From Stictocephala bisonia (lineage: Eukaryota; Arthropoda; Insecta; Hemiptera; Membracidae): a stretch of 64,000 nt of DNA. The notes under the pieces are model-generated. The model did no database searches. It was not told the DNA's origin and worked only from the letters and a program-made list of their open reading frames with translations. The first letter of the stretch is position 1. Every line of letters starts with the position of its first letter. The stretch covers positions 1,777,501-1,841,500 of the forward strand of contig JAQJVL010000155.1 of assembly GCA_035578905.1 (NCBI GenBank). Reading direction: 5' to 3'. The translations under genes were made by a program, and so were the position numbers. Below, piece by piece: positions 1 to 10,720 of this stretch.

Positions 1-759
1 GATTCTCTAGAATTTTACTACATGCATTTTTTATTTGAAAAAACTGGTTGACTTATATTTTTTTAATCCCCACTTTTTCACATATAAGGTGGCCAAATTT
101 ATTCTGCCTTCATCTATAAAGAAGTATAGCAACAAGTCAATTTATAAGCAACATTTTTCAAAGTGTATTTCTTTTATACTTGAATAATACTGAAGCTATT
201 CCTCAGTTTTATTCAATAATTTAATTACTGTTCGCATAATTAACTCTGAATACGCAAATTATGAGTACCGGATTTGAAGGTACTACGGAAATTAAAGGCC
301 AGTGAAAATTTAATCACATCACTGCTTGTATTGTTAACTTTTATTAATTTTAACATTTTTTTTACGTTTTGATAATTTTTATCCTAGATGTAACAAAAAA
401 GGATCGGCATTCTTATCAGTGTTTACATTAGATTATCATATATGTATATTACTTAAAAACCAATTATTGTATAGCACGCACATTTTTAAAGGTGTTTTAG
501 AATTCATCTAAAAAAAGAACGTTCTAATCAATTAAACGTTACTATTATACGCATGGGTAAATTGATTTACGTTTGATAAGGTTTAACGATGTCGCAAGGT
601 ATCTGATCGTTTTTACAGCCCGAGTTTATTAAACAGCCTTAAACTCGGGTACACATAAATTCTGCACCGACAGTAGATTGAATTTGGCACTTTAACTGAT
701 TTCAATTGCAGTACTCAGTGATTTTTTTTAAATTAGCATATTACGTGTTGGTACATATA
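1..759. other. AT-rich DNA, no gene seen
   Basis: No open frame of convincing length or recognisable repeat is visible. The last 35 bases (about 725-759) resemble the sequence left of the F MITE copies near 17330 and 27880 and probably belong to that repeat. Confidence 0.5.
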
Positions 760-1042
760 AAGTACAAGTAAACGTCACACAGCATAATTATATTACAATA
801 TAAGCAAAAAATGCACAAATATATTACAATACAAGTACGAAATGCACAAATTTTATGGTGATCGATTTCGGTGAACCACGCTCAGAAGAAGAATCCCTCT
901 TCTGGTCTGAGGAAGGTGAGCGTGGTTCACTGAAATCGACCAGCATAATATTTGTACATTTTGTACTTGTATTGTAATATATTTGTGTATTTTGTGCCTA
1001 TATTGTAATATATTTGTGCTGTGTGACGTTTACTTGTACTGT
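760..1042. mobile_element. Foldback MITE, family F, copy 1
   Basis: Two arms of about 124 bp (760-883 and 918-1042) are reverse complements and flank a 34-bp centre, so the whole element can fold into one hairpin. The end sequence is close to cagtacaagtaaacgtcac, shared with copies at 7631, 17362 and 27909. In the copies at 17362 and 27909 this terminus is bordered by TA on both sides, as for Tc1/mariner-type elements; here the outer base of the left end is changed and the right flank is TC, so the duplication has decayed. There is no coding capacity. It is probably non-autonomous. Confidence 0.8.
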
Positions 1043-1904
1043 CACTATATTTGCACCTATATCCTTTGAACTGTGTATCAAAAATCTTCCCAACGTTCAC
1101 TATTCGCCATCAGACCAATTTTGAGGTTACTACGGGGTGGAGTTTGGGAAAGTCCTTCTGCCATAGGCTTCATAGACTCATGGTCACGGAAATACAGGGA
1201 GTGGTTAATAAGGAGTTACTAAACGTCACTGAGTATACACTCAAAAATAGGCTAACCTTCATAAAATAATCCAAAGAAAGTATATTCTTAAAGTCCTGTG
1301 GTGATATGTTTCGTCAAAAAATTAACACCCTCAGAGCATGTGTCCAAATAAAAATTTAAACCTTAAAAACAATTAAAGTATTCAATTGTTGCCCAGAGGT
1401 TTAAAAATAAATTTCAAGTAAGAAATTATATTGCAAGCAGTGGATCAAATTCTTTTCAATTTAAATTCCATTACAATGGCAGTTTAGGTTATTGAAAGAT
1501 TTAATCTCTTGGAACATTCCTTTGTCTGTAAATATGCTTTGTAATATGTGATTCTTTTGCAAAAATAAAAAGTGATTTCTGGATAAAAAGCTAACATCAT
1601 CAAAACACCGACTTCCTCATGCCGAGAGTTGAAAAAAGGTCTACGTTTATCGATACTATTGAACCACATATCGTTAGGTAATCAACTGTTTTAATTATTC
1701 ATTGGACCTATAATAGCTTGGCAACTTGTATTTTATTAGAAACCCCCTAGAAATTTTAAATTTGTATAGTCATCAGAAATTTGCCTCGTGTTGCCTACCG
1801 GCAAAAAGTGATTAAAACAGTAAGTAAATTTTATTTTTTTGTGAGCAATTCAGGGCTTTAATAAATTTTGCATTAGTAGACAATTAAACATTAATAGGCC
1901 ACAA
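1043..1904. other. No recognisable gene
   Basis: Short open frames of 72 codons (1051-1269, plus) and 61 codons (1484-1669, minus) are present but show no domain, motif or codon pattern that I recognise. They are most likely chance. Confidence 0.4.
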
Positions 1905-2047
1905 AACATTCTATTCTAAAAAAATTTCATAAATTATACATTAATACAAAAAACTGTAAATAATAATTCTAAGTAAAGCTAAGAATTATTATTTAAAGTT
2001 TTTTGAATTTATGTATAATTTATTAAATTTTTTTAGAATAGAATGTT
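1905..2047. repeat. 143-bp imperfect hairpin repeat
   Basis: The left arm starts aacattctattctaaaaa and the right arm ends with its reverse complement. The arms stay largely complementary to a short loop around 1971-1981. The size and shape fit a small hairpin MITE, but no second copy was noticed in the window and no target duplication is clear. Confidence 0.6.
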
Positions 2048-2479
2048 AACAAAATTGATTTGAATTATGTTTCAGGCAATTTCAAGACTATGCAGAGGAT
2101 TTTAATATAGGAATAAAATCATAATAATATAATTTAAAAGTAAAAAATGTGTTTTTAGTAATACTGTTCGTGGCTCGTGATTGCTTACGTAGTAAAGCAA
2201 TTTAGGATTATATTTAATTAATAATTGAAAAATTTTGATTAGTAATAATTTAGATTATCTTATTCAAAACTGAGAAAACACAGATAATAACAAACTCTTT
2301 ATTGTTACAAAGATAACATAATAATAGCTTCAGTTGCTAACTAACAAATATAAACGATAAATATCCCATGAAGTAACTTGTAAATTAAATAAATACTGAA
2401 ACTCACTGGTAGAATTTAATGTCAATGTTTGAAAACAGATTATTCTTTAGTAAAAGTATCTCAATTTCATTATTCATAA

Positions 2480-2648
2480 CCACCACCACCACCACCTTCA
2501 TAATCAACATCATCATCATCTACACCAACATCATCATCGCCGCCGCCACTACCATCATAACCATCACCATCACAATCATAATCATCACCACCACCACCAC
2601 CATCATCTTCATCACCAGCACAATCATCATAACCACCACAACCAAAAA

Positions 2649-2738
<90 letters not shown>

Positions 2739-2862
2739 CATCATCACAATCACCATCATCATAATCACCACCATCATCATCAACTCAACCATCATCATAC
2801 TCATTACCACCACCATAGTCACCATCGTCATCATTATCATCGCCATCATTATAATAAAACGA
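2480..2862. repeat. CAT/ATC trinucleotide microsatellite
   Basis: About 380 bp of imperfect CAT/CAC repeats surround a purer CAT core at about 2649-2720. Both strands read as long open frames of poly-Ile/Thr or poly-Met/Val; these are by-products of the trinucleotide repeat and not genes. Confidence 0.95.
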
Positions 2863-3859
2863 AATTAAATAAATAAAATGTTCAGTCATTATAAACTGCA
2901 TCCAAACAGAATATCAACTGCCACAATCTCGAGTAACGTGACACCGGTACAATAAATTTTACACAAAGAAAACAAGAGTCCAGCTTGTACTTTCTAATTG
3001 GTAAGAAAGCCACTCTTTGCGTCGTCTTATTTATTATATTGGGCGTAGAGTTGTACAGCTGTACAGTTAACTAACTAAAGGGTGTACTTAATGTTAAGTT
3101 GTACAGTAACATAAAAAACATATTGACTTCTATACGTAATTACATTTCTACAGCGTTATTATTTACAGGAACATAAAGCAAGTTATTAAAACAATAAGTG
3201 ATACACAAACAATGTAAATACTTCACAATAATAATCTCTGCACTTAATTAGCAATAAGTGAGCAATATATTTATCTAAAATACAGATACATACTTTGAAA
3301 AAGATGATTCAAACAATTACATTATTGAGAAACGTAATATCTCGATAATTTAAAAGCCATGATCCTTCGTATAAAGCTGTACATTATTAATACTTTTAAT
3401 GCTGGATGGATTATTGAAATGTTTTGGGCTTAAATAACTAAAGGAGTGTTTGAACATTTGTTTAAACTTAGGCTAAGTTTTGGTTGAAGTATTTCCACTT
3501 TTGATGATTAAAAATGAACGTACATCTTTAAACAAAACTAAATGGTAGAGTAGTAAAATATAGATATAGTGTATGGGTATTTGTAAGCTACCATTTAATA
3601 ATTTAAAATTACATATAAGCTACTTTGTATACTTGGAAAAAACTCCAAACTCTATTATATACTGATTAAATAAAAATATCATATGATCTGTCACTAAGCT
3701 AAATCCAATCCATCAAGCCATTAAAGACCTACCTCATTGATTCTATTTATTCTAGCTAATCCCTCCGTGAAACAGCGCAGCAAACACTCTGTAACCATGC
3801 GATCCATTGTTTGGATAGATTACCCGTAATCAAATAACTGATATAGTGTCAACCCCTAT
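2863..3859. other. AT-rich DNA, no gene seen
   Basis: No feature is recognised between the CAT microsatellite and the LINE fragment. Confidence 0.4.
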
Positions 3860-4130
3860 TTGTATTTCCAGTAGTTACACCTGCCCACTTGTTCAACGTG
3901 TATACCGCTGTATCACAATCACAAAATCTAGCAAATTTAATATGCTTTAGCCTATCAACACAAGGCCTTCCTGCCACTGAAGCAATACTCACAAATTATC
4001 TTTCAGGTTTCGAAGAATATTTTAGAACCTGGAAGCTAAATATAAACTCATCAAAACTCAAGTGGCCTGCTTCCACCTAATAACAGGCAAGTGGTAAAAA
4101 ACCCCCATTGACAAAAGAAAAGAAAAGAGA
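3860..4130 (+). pseudogene. Non-LTR retrotransposon reverse transcriptase fragment
   Basis: The plus strand encodes a short stretch resembling the part of LINE (jockey/CR1-like) reverse transcriptases just after the catalytic FADD box: a degenerate TAV segment, then LSGFEEYFRTWKLNINSSK, which corresponds to the conserved 'W...WKLxINxxK' region. The open part is 63 codons and then meets stops. The catalytic aspartates are not preserved. It is a truncated, dead copy; the clade is inferred from this short region only. Confidence 0.6.
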
Positions 4131-4689
4131 TTTAATGTTTTTGCTTTTTTAATGGCTCGTAAAGTTGTATGGTTGGTGTTTATTAACCTTATTAACTCTT
4201 AAAAAGGAAGCATTACACATGATGAAAACATTTACAAGAAAGTACTAGTAACATTAGTTGTATATGCGTTAAAAACAACACAGACAAGATTTATTTCACA
4301 TTCAGTGTTTTAATGTAAGAGAAAATTACGCAAAGAATTTTCATTTACAAGAAAATTGCGTGAAATCTCTTGTTCTCAGAGAAAGTAATGAACATTTCTC
4401 GGCCTAAAGAACAGAGGCTATTAGAAAGCCTGAAATAATATTATTTTAAGAGACTTTCGAGTAATTAAGTGTAGGATCTAATAATTTACTTCTATATTTG
4501 TTTTGGGATTGTAGACTGAACAAAGCAAAGTTAATTAACACAAAAGACGAACAATGTTCACTGTGGTTGAATATTTGTACTAATTTGTTCATTTCAGTTA
4601 AAAGTGTGACTGAGCATTTATAATTGTAATACCTTTACGCGTAACTACATACTCAACATTGAAAATTATCAATTATTCATAAATATTCA
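4131..4689. other. No recognisable gene
   Basis: AT-rich sequence between a LINE fragment and the left inverted repeat of the mariner-like element. No left terminus matching the right end at 8960 was found here. Confidence 0.4.
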
Positions 4690-5230
4690 AGCCAGATAAA
4701 ATATGAAGGAAAAAGGAATGAAATTTGCTAAAGACCTAATAAAAAAATACAGTTTTCAATGTTTGATGGCCAATAACATTGCTAAATGACCAATAAACAA
4801 ACCAACTTTTAACTTTCAACAGTAATCTTTACTATCTAGCATGTAGTATTAAATCTTTTCCGATCTAGTATGGATTAAGGAAAACAACAATTGTTTTAGA
4901 CGTAGGCTAAGTTAGTAAGTACACCTGAAGACGGCAGGAGTTTGTTATACCTGTCAAAACGTTGTGTTTGTTTCTTAAGCACTCAAAGCATTGGAAATCT
5001 CCAAATATTATCTACATGTCATCAACAAATTGTTTTTAGCGATAAATATTGTAGAAAATTTAATTCTAAAAACAACAATATTAGCAAAGTTAACTAAAAG
5101 TAAAAAAAAGTGTATAAAATTGACTCTTACGTAGAACACTTTACGGAAAACTGTTGCCTTTTTAATGATAGGGAATGAACATCTGATTGATAATAGCTGG
5201 TAATTATTAAATAAGAAATTTGTTTTCAAT
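4690..5230 (+). repeat. Left inverted repeat of mariner-like element, interrupted
   Basis: 4690-4800 and 5020-5230 are each reverse complements of parts of 8455-8710 and are collinear with it once the inserted Penelope-type terminus is removed. The insertion is bordered by imperfect similar bases near 4793-4803 (aataaacaaa) and 5020-5030 (atcaacaaa), a possible target duplication. Confidence 0.65.
4895..5022 (+). mobile_element. Penelope-type terminus, family T, copy 1
   Basis: One of three copies (also 42690-42833 and 44965-45085) sharing a hammerhead-like block followed by a tail containing a cattggaaatctcca-type motif. Here the block reads ACAC-CUGAAGA, one base, then stem II GGCAGG/CCUGUC (6 pairs with one G-U), then AAAA in place of GAAA, then CGUU and GUGU. 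Stem I is ACAC/GUGU. The G12-to-A change would be expected to kill self-cleavage. Hammerhead motifs in Penelope-like retroelements are established; that this solo terminus is one is inferred from the fold and from the intact PLE at 59.1 kb. Confidence 0.55.
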
Positions 5231-5730
5231 ATATAAAAAAAACATTAGATGACGTATTTCACCTAATTTTTAAATGAAATAAAAATCTGTGTAGATAATG
5301 TGTGTTTGTGTTAGTATTTTAGCAGTTATTTTCAACCATTTCGAAGTGGTTTTCTTTTTTTTTTATTTCATTTATTACAAAAATAAAGTTAAAAAGGAAG
5401 GTAATTTTCAAGTTTATTCAAACTATGAACTAGCTGACATACATTTAATGTATGGATAAGGACGCTGCAATAGTACTGCAGCAAGACTTTCCTAGAGATC
5501 TTTCCTAACCGAAGGTCCAAGCGTAAGATTTTTGGCCACTATTCATCAACGCCTATCTGAAACAAATTCTTTGAAGTTGGGAGCATATTAATGCAGGATT
5601 CACCCGATTATGTGGGACTGCTAAATTAGAAGAGTTAGTTCTTAAAGAAATTACTGATAATCCTGAAAAGAGCACGAGAGAATTGTCACTACAGTTTAAT
5701 GTCAGCCAATCAAGTATTTGGAGAATAGTT

Positions 5731-7569
5731 CACGAGTACCAGTTACAGTCATACCACGACCAGCATGTCCATACCTCACGAGTACCAGTTACAGTCATAC
5801 TACATCCAGCATGTCCATACCTCACGAGTACCAGTTACAGTCATACTACATCCAGCATGTCCATACTTCACGAGTACCAGTTACAGTCATACCCCGTCCA
5901 GCATGTCCATACTTCACGAGTACCAGTTACAGTCATACCACGTCCAGCATGTCCATACTTCACGAGTACCAGTTACAGTCATACCACATCCAGCATGTCC
6001 ATACTTCACGAGTACCAGTTACAGTCATACCACATCCAGCATGTCCATACTTCACGAGTACCAGTTACAGTCATACCACGTCCAGCATGTCCATACTTCA
6101 TGAGTACCAGGTACAGTCATAACACGACCAGCATGTCCATACTTCACGAGTACAAGTTACAGTCATACCACATCCAGCATGTCCATACTTCACGAGTACC
6201 AGTTACAGTCATACCACATCCAGCATGTCCATACTTCACGAGTACCAGGTACAGTCATACCACGACCAGCATGTCCATACTTCATGAGTACCAGTTACAG
6301 TCATACCACGTCCAGCATGTCCATACTTCATGAGTACCAGTTACAGTCATACCACGTCCAGCATGTCCATACTTCACGAGTACCAGTTACAGTCATACCA
6401 CATCCAGCATGTCCATACTTCACGAGTACCAGTTACAGTCATACCACATCCAGCATGTTCATACTTCACGAGTACCAGTTACAGTCATACCACGTCCAGC
6501 ATGTCCATACTTCACGAGTACCAGTTACAGTCATACCACGTCCAGCATGTCCATACTTCACGAGTACCAGGTACAGTCATACCACGACCAGCATGTCCAT
6601 ACTTCACGAGTACCAGTTACAGTCATACCACGTCCAGCATGTCCATACTTCATGAGTACCAGTTACAGTCATACCACGTCCAGCATGTCCATACTTCACG
6701 AGTACCAGTTACAGTCATACCACGTCCAGCATGTCCATACTTCACGAGTACCAGTTACAGTCATACCACATCCAGCATGTCCATACTTCACGAGTACCAG
6801 TTACAGTCATACCACATCCAGCATGTCCATACTTCACGAGTACCAGTTACAGTCATACCACGTCCAGCATGTCCATACTTCACGAGTACCAGTTACAGTC
6901 ATACCACGTCCAGCATGTCCATACTTCACGAGTACCAGTTACAGTCATACCACATCCAGCATGTCCATACTTCACGAGTACCAGGTACAGTCATACCACG
7001 ACCAGCATGTCCATACTTCACGAGTACCAGTTACAGTCATACCACGTCCAGCATGTCCATACTTCATGAGTACCAGTTACAGTCATACCACGTCCAGCAT
7101 GTCCATACTTCACGAGTACCAGTTACAGTCATACCACGTCCAGCATGTCCATACTTCACGAGTACCAGTTACAGTCATACCACATCCAGCATGTCCATAC
7201 TTCACGAGTACCAGTTACAGTCATACCACGACCAGCATGTCCATACTTCACGAGTACCAGTTACAGTCATACCACGTCCAGCATGTCCATACTTCACGAG
7301 TACCAGTTACAGTCATACCACGTCCAGCATGTCCATACTTCACGAGTACCAGTTACAGTCATACCACGTCCAACATATCCATACTTCACGAGTACCAGTT
7401 ACAGTCATACCACGTCCAGCATGTCCATACTTCATGAGTACCAGGTACAGTCATAACACGACCAGCATGTCCATACTTCACGAGTACCAGTTACAGTCAT
7501 ACCACGTCCAGCATGTCCATACTTCACGAGTACCAGTTACAGTCATATCACGTCCAGCATGTCCATACT
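5731..7569 (+). repeat. 46-bp tandem array, 40 units, derived from transposase sequence
   Basis: A unit beginning cacgagtaccagttacag repeats every 46 bp, 40 times, in exact register with no length change. Variation is limited to a few sites: cac/cat at the start, agtt/aggt, and acgtcc/acatcc/acgacc. Because 46 is not a multiple of three, successive units shift frame, yet all three forward frames remain open over long stretches (up to 466 codons at 6330-7730). These frames are not genes. In one frame the unit reads HEYQLQSYHVQHVHT, which is the single-copy transposase segment that joins the HTH domain to the catalytic domain, so the array is an internal amplification of the transposase gene. 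Confidence 0.95.
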
Positions 7570-7630
7570 GTCTTGCCTCAAGACTGCGCTCCCCGTGTTG
7601 CTTTTTGTCAATGGTTTTTGGAAAAATATA

Positions 7631-7719
7631 CAGTACAACTAAACGTCACAAAACACAAATTTACTACAATATAAGCACAAAATGTACAAATATATTACAA
7701 TACAAGTACAAAATGCACG
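7631..7719 (+). mobile_element. Foldback MITE family F, copy 4 (left part only)
   Basis: It starts cagtacaactaaacgtcac right after a TA and follows the left arm of the other F copies for about 89 bp. It then stops, and transposase sequence resumes. It lies inside the transposase pseudogene, so it inserted after the mariner-like element. The right half is missing. Confidence 0.75.
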
Positions 7720-8454
7720 ATTTATGTTGAACCAAACTTTTTAAATCCAGTTTTTTTTTTACCGACGAGGCTCACTTAACAAGAACAGCTAACATGAACT
7801 TCCATAACCATCACATTTTGGCAGACATGAATCCTCATGCTATCAAACTAATCGTCCACAACATCGGTTTTCTTTAAATGTTCATAGCAGATCGTTTTAA
7901 TTACATTCGCGCTTCCTCCTAGGATTAACGACGAGATGTAATTTAACTTTTTAAGAGACATTAAACTTTTACTTATTTATATAGGGTGTATATATATATA
8001 TATATAACTTTTACTTGCTTGATGATTTACCTTTGTAATTGCGCCAAAACATGTGGTTTATGCACGACGGGGCACCTGCTCACTACTCTGTTGCTGTTCG
8101 TGAACATGTAAACGTGAGTTTCCCAAATTAATGGATAGGCCGAGGTGGGCCAGTTCCATGACCAGCAAGGTCCTCAGACTTAAGTCCTTTGAATTTTTAC
8201 CTTTAGGGACATTTAAAAGCATTCCCTAAAGGTGAGTTTCAATCCATTGAAGAGCTTCGATTGAAGATTTCTAACGGAATAGAAATTATCAAGCAGACAC
8301 CTGGAGTTTTTGAACATATCCGAAACTCTATGAGAAGACGCCTTAACGCGTGCATTTTGAACAACGGAGGTCATTTCAAACACCATCTTTAATCTTCCGG
8401 TGAGATTTAAAGTAATTTTAAATATGTTTATTTAGTTAAATAATGTGTTTGTTT

Positions 8455-8710
8455 TCCAGCAGTTACCAATCAGATGTCCATTCCTTATCATAAAAATGGC
8501 AAGAGTTTGCTGTAAAGTGTACTACGTAAGAGTCAATTTTATAACATTTTTCACATTTAGGTAACTTTGCTCATATTGTTGTTTTTAGAATTAAATTCTG
8601 GACAATATTTATCTGTAAAAACATTTGTTAATGGCCATTTAACAATGTTACTGGCCATCAAGCATTGAACACTGAATTTTTCTTATTTGATTTTTTGCAA
8701 ATTTCATCCC
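8455..8710 (+). repeat. Right inverted repeat of mariner-like element
   Basis: Reverse complement of 5230-5020 and 4800-4690 with scattered substitutions. It extends outwards to a terminus at 8960. The outermost 250 bp have no visible partner on the left. Confidence 0.65.
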
Positions 8711-8960
8711 TTTTCTCAAAAAAGTTAACACTACGACTTCGAGACTTCCATATAAATTCACCTTATTTGTGTTAAAAAGTAAGAACAAACATTTACAATC
8801 ACTTAATTTTTCCAGATGAACTGAAATTAGAGCGAAACGTTTTGCCAGCCGTTACTCGGTAATGAAGCGTTTCCGTACCTATGTTTATATTCACTTTTTT
8901 CTTATTTTTAGCTCTAAAACCACGTCCTAAATTATTTTACCATCATTCTGAATCACCCTG

Positions 8961-9052
8961 TATAACTTACACAGATGAAAATAATAACTGTAATAATATA
9001 TATTTTTTATATATTAGATAATACTATACAAACTATTTATATTTATTTATTC
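8961..9052. other. Short AT-rich spacer
   Basis: Starts with the TA expected beside a mariner-type end and runs into the tail of the next SINE. Nothing else is seen. Confidence 0.4.
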
Positions 9053-9312
9053 ATAAGACGCCGATCGTCAAGATATGGGCGAATATGGATTTCGAATGAA
9101 TGTGATGAGTGTATATGAGCGAATGTAGTCATTGTTACAAACTAAGGCCGACTATTTCTTAGAAAGTGTCATTAATTAATAGCCCAATGACAAATGACCA
9201 GTCGGTGATTATCAGCTGATCTGTCTCAAAATGTATTGACTCTGATTGGGATCGAACTGAGAACCTTTAGCACACGAAGCTGGGATTGAACCAACTATGC
9301 TACCGACCAATT
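9053..9312 (-). mobile_element. SINE-C copy (tRNA-like head, shared 3' tail)
   Basis: On the minus strand it begins with a tRNA-like head: an A-box-like region near tagcatagttggttcaa and a B-box-like ggttctcagttcgatccc. It then runs through ctattaattaatgacac and the tail ending gcgtcttatgaataaataaa. Close copies lie at 38458 and 42060; diverged plus-strand copies lie at 24582 and 30540. The ATAA-rich 3' end fits LINE-driven retroposition. Confidence 0.8.
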
Positions 9313-10492
9313 TAGTACCAAAATAATGAGTTTAACACATTATTTTAGGATTTATTTTGATATCATTGTTAATTTAGAATAAAATTAGTAATAATAATCT
9401 GAGAATGGATCCTGCTGGACGCCATTTTGTACGGAAAGTTACGGTTAGTAATTGGATTTCCACACTATTACTTATGTTACATAATTCATTACCATGACGC
9501 ACTACTGAGGTATATTTACAATTTTATCATGATGGTGGGAGACTTTAAGTGATATTTTTGATCCAACCCCGGGAATCGAACCTAGGATCCCAAGCTCCAA
9601 GAAAGAGTAGTATGTGTCTATGTATGTTACTTTTTATTATTAATTTTATATAATTTTTTCAGCATTCTTTAGTGTTCCAGACTTAATGTATACAAATCAT
9701 TTGTTCGTACTAACTTCTTCAAAAACATCCTTAGAACTTACTAAACAATTTTGACAAAAGATAATGAGGCTTTAGAAACTTTGTAGTTATTGTTTAAATG
9801 CAAATAGTAGAATGCCTTTGCATTTAAAGAAAATGTTTACAAGAATGTTTAAAGTACTGTAAATATATTTCTAAAATAACTTCAAATGGTTTACGAAAGT
9901 TTCCAGTACTTTTTTACCAAAACTGTTTTGACTAAGTCAAACTGTTTTACCTCTAGCAAACTTACACTACAAAAGGAAAATCGTTTAGAAAGACTAATGT
10001 ATAAAGTATTTAATTAATTTTCAGCCATTCATACTAATTGTTATAATAGTTATAATTTTACGATAAAAACTATTTCTCCTAAGGTACATTTCTATCAGTA
10101 TTTATCATAGTTTCTTTAAAATTATCCTGTACCTAGTGTTTTACCACAGATAAAATACTTCTTCATTCAAGCCGTAACTGTTAATAGTAGACCCAAAGGT
10201 GACGTAATCGAATGTAATAATAAATTCATAAATTTATTAGAATTACCATGAACTATTTATTACTCGTCCCTCATTTATTAATTTACGTTCACCACTTTCA
10301 ATCGGTTCTTGTAATTTATGGCAAGAACTATCGTATTTGCTTCATTTTATGGTTCTTATTCATAAAATTGAAAACTATCCACATCTTTTATAATTCTCTA
10401 AAAACTAAAATATTTAGGAATAACTTGTGTTAAGAACGGAAAGAAGTACAAGTTATAATATATATTCAATTTAGCATTAAAATCAACGTTCT
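9313..10492. other. AT-rich DNA, no gene seen
   Basis: A 61-codon open frame at 10248-10433 is hydrophobic and AT-driven and shows no motif. No repeat was recognised. Confidence 0.4.
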
Positions 10493-10720
10493 GTGTCTAC
10501 TTATTTATTGTTTGCAGATGACCAAAAGATATCATCTTCTACAAAGAAAGACGCACGACATAATATTATAACTATGACTTATTATCAGAGTGAGAATATA
10601 AGTAAGAATTACTGTCAGATGGTCTCATCTACCAAAGAAAAAGAACCAAACAATCACACCAGACGGATCACTTGCAGCATGTTTTACCTCTATGGTATTG
10701 CAAAGGAGAAATTGCAAATT
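10493..10720 (+). pseudogene. LINE reverse transcriptase fragment (FADD box)
   Basis: LLFADDQKISSSTKKD at about 10500-10547 matches the catalytic palm motif of non-LTR reverse transcriptases (the 'FADDQ' form). A stretch like ISKNYCQMVSSTKEK follows, where these enzymes have the conserved 'I..K...IS..KTK' segment. The frame is open for 93 codons but the sequence is diverged and truncated at both ends. The FADDQ spelling suggests a relation to the LINE at 49.3 kb. Function is lost. Confidence 0.55.

Larger units (their letters stand above)
5405..8392 (+). pseudogene. Mariner-like transposase pseudogene split by a tandem array
   Basis: Cut-and-paste transposase of Tc1/mariner type, destroyed. 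N-terminal helix-turn-helix pieces are readable in shifting frames: FPNRRSKRKIF (about 5500), TIHQRLSETNSLKLGA (about 5540), then STRELSLQFNVSQSSIWRI up to 5729. At 5731 the reading enters the 46-bp array and leaves it at 7569 in the expected continuation, TVLPQDCAPRVAFCQWFLE. An F MITE fragment interrupts at 7631. The catalytic core resumes with FTDEAHLTRTANMNFHNHH (first Asp, about 7765), then WFMHDGAPAHYS (second Asp, about 8060) and WPARSSDLSPLNFYL (about 8150). In the last motif the expected catalytic Asp is Asn and the following Trp codon is a stop. A (TA)9 run sits at 7989-8006. The C-terminus ends near the conserved GGHFKHHL at 8392. It is nonfunctional, with stops, frameshifts and two insertions. 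Confidence 0.85.
4690..8960 (+). mobile_element. Decayed mariner-like DNA transposon with long inverted repeats
   Basis: A transposase pseudogene (about 5405-8392) lies between long inverted repeats. Left segments 4690-4800 and 5020-5230 match, in reverse complement, the right segment 8455-8710. A conserved stretch is ctacgtaagagtcaatttta at the right, inverted in the left. The probable right end is aatcaccctg at 8951-8960 followed by TA, a typical mariner-type terminus. The outermost left end was not found, so that side is truncated or diverged. The left inverted repeat is broken by a Penelope-type terminus (4895-5022), and the transposase by a 46-bp array and an F MITE fragment. Tc1/mariner-superfamily assignment rests on the HTH and DD motifs. 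Confidence 0.75.

Noticed and set aside
2419..2868. 149-codon poly-Ile/Thr and 109-codon poly-Met/Val frames
   Set aside because: They are translations of a CAT microsatellite.
5731..7569. CRISPR-like array
   Set aside because: Units are contiguous with no unique spacers, the setting is eukaryotic, and the unit derives from a transposase.
5683..7730. Several long overlapping open frames (up to 466 codons) in all three plus frames
   Set aside because: They are produced by the 46-bp array, whose unit lacks stops in every plus frame; the proteins are the same repeat read in rotating frames.
8815..8850. A further hammerhead-like terminus (gatgaactgaaattagagcg then aaacg)
   Set aside because: Stem II does not pair and the CUGANGA box is not present; at most a degenerate remnant.
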